From positions 18,761,001-18,825,000 of the forward strand of contig JAYKYS010000010.1 in the NCBI GenBank assembly GCA_036924285.1: DNA of 64,000 nt. The letters are read 5' to 3'. This DNA is from Asterella californica. Its lineage: Eukaryota > Streptophyta > Marchantiopsida > Marchantiales > Aytoniaceae. Of this stretch, positions 22,276-31,200 are shown piece after piece. The notes beneath the pieces were generated by a model that worked only from the letters and a program-made list of their open reading frames with translations, did not search any database and was not told the DNA's origin. Both the position numbers and the translations under genes were made by a program. Positions within the stretch are counted from its first letter, which is position 1; each line of letters begins with the position of its first letter.

Positions 22276-24286
22276 TGTCGTGTCGTGGACCGGCTCCTAC
22301 CTGAAATTCAAACTTCGATGCTTGTCACTCCAAAGTCACTCATGAGAAGACAAGCTAAGCCCCAGCTTACGGGTTTTTGACACAATCTCAGATCTCTATT
22401 TTCATCGCATAGATGGATAGAGCTCCTTGTCAGCTTTCCATAAGCACTTTGTCTACTTCGTTTGGACGCCTAGTGGAGAAGTTACAGGACTCGAAAGATG
22501 GAGAAAATAAGCTAGGCCCCAGCTTACGGACTTTTGGCGCAACTTCGGATCTTCACTTTCATCACATAGATGGGTAGAGCTCGTTGTTAGCTTTCCATTG
22601 GCACTTCATCTACTTCGTTTGGACGCCTAGTGGAGAAGTTACAGGACTCGAAAGATGGAGAAAACAAGCTAGGCCCCAGCTTACGAGCTTTTGGCGCAAC
22701 TTCTGATCTTCACTTTCATCACATAGATGGGTAGAGCTCGTTGTCAGCTTTCCATGGGCATCTTGTTTACTTTGTTTGGACATCCAGAGAAAAAGTTATG
22801 CGATTTGAAAGAAGGTAAAATCAAGCTAGGCCCCTAGTTACTTGCTGACTGGGTATTTAGGGCTCCAGGCGTTATATCAAAGACGCAAGGGACCTGCTTC
22901 TTATTTTTCAAGAGACAGAGACTGTAGACAAGGGGGCAGCTTAGGGGCTAGCTTGCGTCTGCAATCTGTCGGTGGACGGTTCAGGAGATTTGGGAGTCCA
23001 ATGCAAGCGCGCAAGGCGTCGTTGGGTTCAGATCTGTGCAGGCTACGCACTGGTTCAAACGGTTTGGGAAGAGACGGATCGGGGAGTGCATACTGAGTGA
23101 AATTGAGACGCAGGAGACAGATTTGGAGTTTTCAGTTACCTGTGAAGGGGAGTTGGACCGTTCGGGCCATTCCGGAGTCCAAACTTGCTGTCCTTGGATC
23201 CAACGGGATCAGAACACCGAGTTCTACAGGAAATTGAAGACGATACCAGTTTTCATCGGACGGTTTGGAAATTGTGAGTGAAATTGGCTCGCAGGGAAGC
23301 GCTTACATCAGATTTTCGTTCACCTGCGACCTGAGGTTGGGCTGTTCTTCGCGATAGGTGAGCCAAGCTCTTCGTTCTTGGTGCCTACGCGATCAGGGAG
23401 TCTTCATCTACTCATAGGAGAAGACTATACGTGGATTGGATTGTTGGTTTGGGTGTGGTGAGCAAGTTTGAGCCGCAGGGAGCCGGTTTACGTCAGTTTT
23501 TTGCAACCTGCGACCAAATTTCTTGCGTGGTTTTGCAAGGGGAACTCCAAACGACTTGTTTGGAGTCTCGTTGGGTTCAGGGTAGCTAGATCTATCTGCC
23601 AGCGAAGACGGATATCAGTTTGGACGATCTGTTTGTGCGGTGTGAGCGGTTTTAAGCCGCAGGGAGGAGTTTTTGGAGGTTCGGTCACCTGCGACCGAAA
23701 ATTGGCGATATCTCGGCTGTTGGGAGTCGGATCTGAAGGTTTCTTGGGTTAACGGAGTCAGCGGAGAAGACCTTATCGACATCTGAAGTCCGTCCAGCGA
23801 AAGGAGGAAGTCCACAGATAGGTCTTTTTCGGTTTCTTCGCTACGGATTTTGCTCTTTTGAGTTCGTTAGAGTTCTGGTTGGCTGTATACAGCTTGTGGT
23901 AGCTAGCTTTAGCTAAGAGCTTATACATGGATGTGGTTTGGACTTGGGTTTGGATCGCGTGATACTGCTGTGGCTCTGTTTGTTAGCAAAGAGAAGTTTC
24001 TCTTGCTTTGAGCTACGTTTCGGTGGTTTTGGGTCAGGGTTGTGATTCAGGGGTTTGTTTTAAGGGCTTTTGAAGCAGGTTACGGACTGCTCTGGTCTAG
24101 TTCTCAATTCTGTGCTCTTAGGGGAAAGAACCGGCAGTGTACATACATTTGGGTTGGTATATATAGCAGCATTCGTTTTCGTGGTTGTTTTTCTCTGTCT
24201 TGTCTCTGTTTCAGCACACAACATCTCCACAGCCAGGAACCTCGCGTTTTCCTGTACATCCTTCACGCAAAATATCCGACACGATA
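22276..24286 (+). repeat. Solo LTR of the B family
   Basis: A 2011-bp LTR reading TGTCGTGTCGTGG to CCGACACGATA, with matching GCGG on both sides (22272-22275 and 24287-24290) as a 4-bp target duplication. No internal region is attached, so it is a recombination-derived solo LTR. A TATATATAGC box lies near 24160. It contains the same 157-bp repeats (about 22340-22835) and the degenerate roughly 180-bp repeats as the B LTRs. Short ORFs inside are not conserved between copies. Confidence 0.85.
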
Positions 24287-24640
24287 GCGGGTTAGACCAC
24301 CGTTCGAGAGCCTAGACCCAGACGGACATCACGGGCGATGGGCCGCTAGATGTGCTGGAGGTACTGTTTAGGACTCTGGACTTTATGAGAAGTCCGCCCC
24401 AAGTCATCTTGTGACTTGCTCATGTTTGGGACCGACCTAAGCGGGTCTAGGTCGGGACTTAGGATTGCTGAGCTTGATGATTAGGGAGATGGTCCGGCTC
24501 CGGTCCGGACCAAACAGATTAAGGTAAGTGATGCATGGACGCTAACTTGTATTTGTGGTTTGCAGGTTAGCGGTGTCAATTTCGTGACCTACTGAGTAAG
24601 AGCTTCCGCTGACGCAACAAGGCGGTAGGTGCGCGAAAAG
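24287..24640 (+). repeat. Element C 5' LTR, right part, to the primer-binding site
   Basis: Continues the C LTR after the solo LTR and stops before the primer-binding site. The exact LTR end is uncertain: CAACA near 24620 is a possible end, leaving about 20 bp before the site. GTAAGT at 24523 and a pyrimidine-rich TTTGCAG at 24560-24566 look like a short spliceable leader intron. Confidence 0.5.
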
Positions 24641-24652
24641 TGGTATCAGAGC
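24641..24652 (+). other. Element C primer-binding site (initiator Met tRNA)
   Basis: TGGTATCAGAGC, the classic complement of the plant initiator methionine tRNA 3' end used by many plant LTR elements. Confidence 0.85.
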
Positions 24653-24804
24653 CAACGCTTCGGTGAGCGAGAACTTGAGATAGCGGCTGAAGACTAGACG
24701 CTTGAGGAGGGACGCGAGACACGAAGCGGATCAACGTTTCTAAGTGAACATTTGGAGTGATGACCGACGTAAGATAGAGTTTCAAGAGGAAGACCAAGAG
24801 ACGA

Positions 24805-25293
24805 GTGGCGGCTGACACCGGGATCAGATCGACTCGAGCTAGCCCCGAGGCACAGTCAGGAGACGATAACCGACAACCTTCGTCCCAACGTCAAGGAAGC
24901 CCATTACCAGATGCGGCACTAGTGCAGCAAGATGGAGTCTTGCCAACAGTGTCTAACGATTCAGGCGCGAGAAGTCAAGGAGCCTTGTATGCGAAACTCA
25001 TCAAGATGATGAAGACCATGTAGGAGGGTATGGTTTCCAAGGATAAACGTATCGCTGAGCTTGAGGCAGGCCAAGGGAGTTCCTCGTCTACCAAAAAGCT
25101 TTGCCGACCCCGTTTTTAGATATAGGACGGGCTCGCAAGGTTAAGGATTTCTTAACTGAACTGGACCTATACTTTGAGACGCAATAGGCTCAGGAGTCAG
25201 ACAAGGTGAGAGCAGCGATTACGTTCCTGAAGGATCATGCGCTTCTCTGATGGACTGCATACAGAGACGAGCATGCCTTGACCGTCTCGGTGC
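24805..25293 (+). pseudogene. Element C gag, 5' part (broken, cut by D+)
   Basis: A 72-codon opening ends in a stop at 25021. In shifted frames the sequence continues as gag: PTPFLDIGRARKVKDFLTEL, then FETQ-stop-AQESDKVRAAITFL, then a stop before WTAYRDEHAL. At least three stops or shifts are present. The reading is interrupted at 25293 by D+ and resumes at 34055. Confidence 0.75.
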
Positions 25294-26208
25294 TGTAACG
25301 ACCTATGTTACACATAGGAAGTTTGTCTATTAGTAAGGTATTTAGTTATAACTAAGTGTTGAGAATGTTTATTTGCTGCCAAAGTACTTTAAGGAGGTAT
25401 CAAGTTAGTCATGACTAGCTAAAAGTTAGTTATGGTTAAACTTAGTTGTACTTTTGGCAGAATTCAGATATTTGCTAAAGAGTGAGCACTACTATCTTGT
25501 CATCTTGTCTAAAAGGTAGAAAGGAGGTGGAAAGTATCCCTTATCTCCTTTTTGACTTGATATTAGTGGTTGGATTAAAGTTGTGGACTTTGTGGGCATT
25601 AAAAACAAGAAGAGATTCCACATGTTTCCTTTTTAGTGGGTCCTAGTGTAGAGGGGGGGTGGAAATTCGAGATTCCTTGAGAATATTCCAGAATCCTTCT
25701 AGAAGTTGTTGACTTTGAAGGAATAAGCCCATGTGAAAAGGTAAAAAGCCCATGTGATCAATGCTTTTACCTTAAGTAATATCTTAGTAAAACCCGGTAA
25801 AAGTAGTTAGGCTGAGTTACCGGAGGGTACCAAAGTAAAAACCTAGAATGTATAAATAGAGGAGTAGAGAAGAGCTCCTCATCCTTGTTTTCACATCGTC
25901 GTAATGACAACTTGAGTAATATAGAGAGTGTGTGATATTTTTAGCATGTGAGAACTTGAGAGACGTCGTTAGAATGGAGGATTTTAGTGGATGAGATTAT
26001 GGAGATTTTAGTTGATAAGTTGGTGGGTGTATGAATGAGAGTGAACTTAGCATTTTTCCCTTCAAGATTCATGGTGTGCTTCCATCAAAGCCATCAGAGG
26101 TGACCCCTGAGTGAGAGACAGGCCCGACAGTTGCAGATTCGTGGATGACGATCGTGGAGGTTGAGAGATCGGGGGGTAGTTGATCGTTAGGACCGCGGAG
26201 GGTTTACA
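25294..26208 (+). repeat. D+ 5' LTR
   Basis: 915 bp, TGTAACGACC to GGGTTTACA. A plant TATA box TGTATAAATAGAGG lies at about 25849-25862. The downstream R/U5 part ends at the primer-binding site. Confidence 0.95.
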
Positions 26209-26212
26209 TTTT

Positions 26213-26229
26213 TGGTTCCGTTGCCGGGA
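26213..26229 (+). other. D+ primer-binding site
   Basis: TGGTTCCGTTGCCGGGA, four bases inside the LTR. It resembles the TGGCGCCGTTGCCGGGGA class of plant Tat/Athila elements. Confidence 0.8.
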
Positions 26230-26254
26230 CCTCACTTGAAGGGATCGTTGAACG

Positions 26255-26377
26255 ATGTTTAGAGTTCAGTTCTATATTCGACAAAAGGAGATTATGAGAG
26301 AGCACATGGAGAGAACGTTGGGAGGAGAGAGAGCTAACGTGATGTTAGCAACGTTAGAACCTTTCGTGTATCCCTAG
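26255..26377 (+). CDS. D+ ORF0, truncated leader ORF (40 residues)
   Basis: Same start as ORF0 of D- (MFRVQFYIRQKEIMREHMER) but a small deletion after VYP brings in TAG, while D- continues 16 residues further. That it is broken in the otherwise intact copy argues against an essential protein. It may act only as an upstream ORF or be non-coding. Confidence 0.35.
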   Translation: MFRVQFYIRQKEIMREHMERTLGGERANVMLATLEPFVYP

Positions 26378-26464
26378 TGATATATGACGCGTTCGAAGTC
26401 ATTCTTTACATCTTGTTCACTTAGAAAGGGTTTGAGGAGAGTTGAAAGAAGGTGCAACAAGAGT

Positions 26465-26935
26465 TGTAGAGAAAGGAGGAGGGAAAAGTTATTAGAGGAG
26501 AGAAATTTGTGAGTTTAGAAATTCTGCTCTCTGGAAAATTTGTACAGTCGCTGTCAACTTTTCTGTGAATTTTATTTTCCTGTGAAACTTTCCAGTGTTT
26601 TAGATTGGCTGATAACCTATCTAAGACAAAAAAAATCATAGGAAAAGGTGGTCTAGAGAGGGAGCAATGATTTTTCAAAGTTGAGGGGGTCTATTCGTGA
26701 GAGTTGAGGAATTCTGTTCTCTGGAAAAAGTTTACAGTCAATGTCAGATTTTCTGTGAATTTTATTTTCCTGAGAAACTTTCCAGTGTTTTAAAGTGGCT
26801 GATAAGCTATCCAGGACAAAAGAAATCATGAGAAGATGAGGTCTGAAGAGGGAGAAAGGATTTTTCAAAGTGGAGGGGGTTGACAACCATGAGGGAAGTG
26901 AAAATATACAAATTTCAGTTCTCTGAAAATTTGTA
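26465..26935 (+). repeat. D+ leader tandem repeat, about 189-bp unit
   Basis: The phrase ACAAAA(A/G)AAATCAT recurs near 26627 and 26815, and each is followed by AAAGTTGAGGGGGT or AAAGTGGAGGGGGT. Two full units and a partial one, matching the leader of D-. Confidence 0.8.
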
Positions 26936-27095
26936 CAGTCATCACCATCTCTTCTGATTAGGGAAGTTTCTGTTGAAACTTCATGATTTAGTAGCTTGGA
27001 GGTTGAGCTACTGGAGACCACAAAAATCTTGGAGAGATCTCTTACCAACTAAGAGATATACGTTTCGGCATACAAGGAGGTCTTGAAGATACGTC

Positions 27096-27413
27096 ATGGG
27101 GAATCCAGTTCGAATGACGAGGTGGAAGAAGAGACGTTTAGGAGTTCGAACAGAGACGGAGAAGCCCAAGTTAAGTATAGATGAGTTACGAACACGCATC
27201 TATAGCACTTGGGGTGCCCTCTTTACCCTATACGAAGAAGCTTCCGCGACCATTGGCACAGATTTGAAGAAAGTCGAGTTTAAAGCATCATTCACTATGG
27301 AGGCCACGAATGCTCCTGGTGAAATAGAGTTGGATCCTTACAAGAGTGAGTTCAAGATGTCTGTAGTGATGAGTACAAATGAGGGTGAGGAGGATCATAT
27401 CTTCGATAGTTAA
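27096..27413 (+). CDS. D+ ORF1: small acidic protein of unknown function
   Basis: 105 codons from ATG 27096. From KPKLSIDELRTRIYSTWGAL to the C-terminal DGEEDHIFDS-like acidic end it matches D- ORF1. The first about 25 residues are out of frame relative to D- because of a one-base difference near 27153. The conserved part is rich in acidic and hydrophobic residues (TNAPGEIELDPYK). Family not recognised; a role in the element's own cycle is inferred only from its conserved position. Confidence 0.5.
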   Translation: MGNPVRMTRWKKRRLGVRTETEKPKLSIDELRTRIYSTWGALFTLYEEASATIGTDLKKVEFKASFTMEATNAPGEIELDPYKSEFKMSVVMSTNEGEEDHIFDS

Positions 27414-27551
27414 TTTTAGACTGGATTTTATTTCGTGTATATCATGTATAATACACGATTTCCAATATAAAGCTCGGAAGAGTTAAGAAAGTGATGTAGA
27501 ATTATTTTCCTCTATGATATTTTGTCCACTTAATGGTTGAGAAGGTGCAAC

Positions 27552-28028
27552 ATGAGTGGAAATTCAAAAGATTGGAAAGTTAGACTTAGAAACCTTCCTC
27601 AAGGTTTAGATGTCATAGTAAGTGTCGGAGAAAGTTCGAGAGAGATTATCGTCGAGTTTGAAAACCCTAGTACTAAACCTCAAGTAGAATCTCCGAGGAG
27701 AAGAGTAGAAACCGACTTGTGGTGTTATTTCTGTAGAGGGTTGGGACACAAAGTAGTGAATTGTCCAACTAGAATCAGAATCGAGAGAGCTAAAGGGAAG
27801 CGGGAGTTTACTGATTTGAGTCTTCGAGTGGGTCCATCGTCACCAGCGCCAATTCATCTTCTAGGCGAAGATCCTTGTCCAAGTTGTGGAGTGGGTGATC
27901 TATCAAGAGGACACAAGTGCGTCGATGTGGCCGCCCTACTTACGTCCGTAGTCGAGAAGTTGGACGAGACTCAAAGAGCTGAGACGGAGAAGTTGTCGAC
28001 TTCAAAGGAGGACTCGGCTGAGTTGTGA
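27552..28028 (+). CDS. D+ ORF2: small CCHC zinc-knuckle protein
   Basis: 158 codons from ATG 27552 (MSGNSKDWKVRLRNLPQGLD). It has a CCHC knuckle CYFCRGLGHKVVNCP at about residues 55-69, an additional CPSC pair near residue 104, and a charged helical C-terminus ending EDSAEL. It ends about 210 bp before gag-pol. The gag-pol has its own separate knuckle, so the element encodes two. ORF2 is the same length in D- with about five substitutions. An RNA-binding role is likely from the motif; the rest is unknown. Confidence 0.7.
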   Translation: MSGNSKDWKVRLRNLPQGLDVIVSVGESSREIIVEFENPSTKPQVESPRRRVETDLWCYFCRGLGHKVVNCPTRIRIERAKGKREFTDLSLRVGPSSPAPIHLLGEDPCPSCGVGDLSRGHKCVDVAALLTSVVEKLDETQRAETEKLSTSKEDSAEL

Positions 28029-28241
28029 TGGAGATCGTCATTCGGATGGTGGAGAAGGCGGTGATGCGACTCAGACTCATGATTACCTTGGGAGAAGAGA
28101 TGGCACAAGAGGTTTTGTTACAACCATTTCCTTTCATTTTACCTATGGTAGATTATTCGCGAATGGAATTGGTGATGTTCGTACTCTTTTAGCGAGTAGT
28201 TATTGCACGACGATTAGAAGAGTAGAAAGAGTAGTTAGAAG

Positions 28242-31200
28242 ATGGGAAAGCTACCCGTGTTTCATGGGAAGGACAATGAAGATGTAGAACCATTTGTTCG
28301 AGACTTCAAAAGAGGTTGCATCGGAAACAACGTGAGAAGGAAGGAAGAATGGGTGTTGTTACTGCCAGAGTTTTTAGAAGATTTTGCTCTTACGTGGTAT
28401 GAAGACCGAGTGAAGAGCCAGACACCTGGTGCAGTTGAAGACACATGGGAGACGTTGAGTAATGCACTCATCGAAGAATTTCTCCCAGAAGAGAGTTATG
28501 AGAAGCTCATGGTGGAGCTTACTCATTTGAGGCAACGGGACGACGAGAAAGTTCGGCAGTATGCCGAAAGGGTGGATAAGTTGGAGCAACGGTTTCGGAC
28601 GGTCTTACGGAAGAGTGGAGACAATGTGGAGTTAACGATGGCGGGGATTGGAGCAGTGTTGACCAAGAACTTGGTGGGAGGGTTGAGGCCTTCAATTCGA
28701 ACCCAAGTGAGGTACGAGAAGCCAGCAACCAAAGCGGAGGCCATCAAGATAGCGACAAATATGGAAGAGAGTTTGGATGAAGGAGATATCATCCAACCTC
28801 ATCATGCTGCTCTGGTGTCAACTCCGATTCCTGGTGTAGTCACAACGATCGCACCTGCACCATCACAATTGGTGATTGCTTCAACGTCAGCTCCTACTCC
28901 AACGGTGGTGTCAAGACCGGTTGTCCCAACAACGATGTCTACTGCCACCTCTGATTTTCATGCCGAGCTGAAGAGCATCACCGATACTCTTGCGGATCTC
29001 AAGATAAACGTGGTACAGTTACGAGAATGGAGGAACAAAGGTGGAGGAGGAGGTCAAAGAGGTTACGACAACAATCCCAACCGAAGAAATCAAGGTAACT
29101 TTGGAGGCAACCAAGGTAACTTTGGAGGAATCACTTGTTGGACGTGTGGAGGTTCTCATTTCCAGCGAAATTGTCCTAACAACGGAGCAAGAGGTGCCGA
29201 AGCGGTTAGAATGAATGTGGGTGGAGGAAATCCATCACAAGGACGAGACAAGGGGGTGGCTACTATCGATGTCGTGCGAGATCTCATCTACGAGAAAGGA
29301 GAGAGTTCAAACTCTTCTCATGCACCGGTGGAGCTTTTAGCTCAAGAAAGGAAAAGAACTCGATTTTCTGATGAACCGGTTTTCATGGAGGAGTCAGCAA
29401 GTAGAAGTACTCGTCCGAGTAATGTTTCGAGTACACCAAGGGAGCCAAGAAGGAAGCTGGGGATGGCGGATTTCACCATTTCATCTTCCCAAGCGGGATA
29501 TGATGTGGTTGAAGATGTGGGTGCTCAGAAAGCCAACATCACTGTTGGACAACTGATTGCACTTAATCCCAGCTTACGAAGGGAACTCAGAGGAGGACTG
29601 AGTTCGAAGAGAAGCAAGAAGAAGAAACCCAAGAGCAAGACATCAAAGTCAGTGGGAGTTGGTGTGGTGGATGTGCATGCTTCAGAGGTATGCACTAGGG
29701 CTTCAAAGATTGAAGTCCGGTTGAATGGTCACTACGTCTCTGACGTATTGGTGGATGGAGGGTCGGCTGTAAACGCCATATCGGAGAGGTTGATGAAGAA
29801 GTTGGGGATGGAACCAACTCGCCCGGCTAGCATTGTTGTGGGGATGGCTAACAAGCAACGGGTAAGACCTCTTGGTGTGTTAGAGAAGGTGGTCGTGTCT
29901 GTGATGGGAGTTCAAACATTGATGTCCTTTCAAGTGTTAAAGGACTCTAGTTATGATTTGCTCCTAGGTAGGCCTTGGTTGAGAGCTGTGCGCACCACTG
30001 ATAGGTGGCACAAGGGATATTTACGGATTGGGCCTAGAGATCATAGAGTGATAGTTCCTCTCTCGGGTGTTGGAGTTGTGACTTCTGACTCTGATAGACC
30101 CACTAGTGACTACTGGGAATCTGATACGGAGGACGATCAGAGTGTCTCAGAAATAGATACCGGAGATTCTTACGATCAAGAATCCTCGTCTGAGGACGAA
30201 GGATGTGGTCGAGATGAATCATTACATCAGCTTAGTGCTATTGACTTGTTGCCTCGACCAGCAGTGGAGAAAGATCCTGACAAAGAAGAGTTGAGTGAGG
30301 CAGAGATTGTGAGAAGACTCTCTACCTTGAAGTTTGGTATCAATGTCACTCAAGAGGAGAAAAGTAGATTCCTAGATATATTTCGAAAATATATCCATGT
30401 GTTTGCTTTCAGCTACAAGGATTTGAAGGAGGTGACTCTCGAGACTCATCGAATCGAATTGGAGGAGCACGCAAGACCAGTTCGACAGAAGCAGAGAAGG
30501 GTCAATCCCACAACGGCAATGATGGTCAAGGAGGAGATAGACAAGTTGAAGAAGGCGAGTTTCATCTATGAGGTGGAGAACTCAGAATGGGTTTCACCCA
30601 TTGTGATTGTCAAGAAGAAGAATGGTAAGCTGCGAGTGTGCATAGACTATAAGAAGCTGAATGCAGTTACCAAGAAGGACTATTATCCTCTACCATTTAT
30701 AGATGAGATTTTGGAAGAAGTTGCCGGTCATGAGTGGTACAGCTTTGGTGATGGTTATAGTGGATACAACCAGATCAAGATAGCACAGGAGTACCAGCAG
30801 TTGACTACTTTCACTACTCCTTGGGGAACATTTGCATTTCGAGTGATGCCATTCGGACTGTGTAATGCTCCGGCCACATTTCAGAGATTCATGAACAAGG
30901 TGTTCGAACCATTCATAGGAAAGTTTGTTCGTGATTTCATTGATGATTTCTGTGTGTACGGAAGAAAGGAGGACCACTTTGATCATGTGATCAAAGTTCT
31001 GCAGCGGTTGGAGCAAGCTAACGCTTCTCTGAATCCAGAGAAGTGCATCTTTGGCTGCGAAGAAGGTCTGCTGTTAGGGCACATCATTTCCAAGAATGGG
31101 ATTGCGGTAGATCCTGAGAAGGTGAAGAAGATTGTGGATCTTCCATTTCCGATCAACTTGACAAAGTTGAGGCAGTTTCTTGGCATGGTTGGATATTATC

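Noticed and set aside
21726..22304. ORFs on both strands in the C LTR region
   Set aside because: Overlap in several frames on both strands inside an LTR; no conserved domain.
28262..28792. Minus-strand ORFs opposite the D+ gag
   Set aside because: They are antisense shadows of a clear gag frame with no motif of their own.
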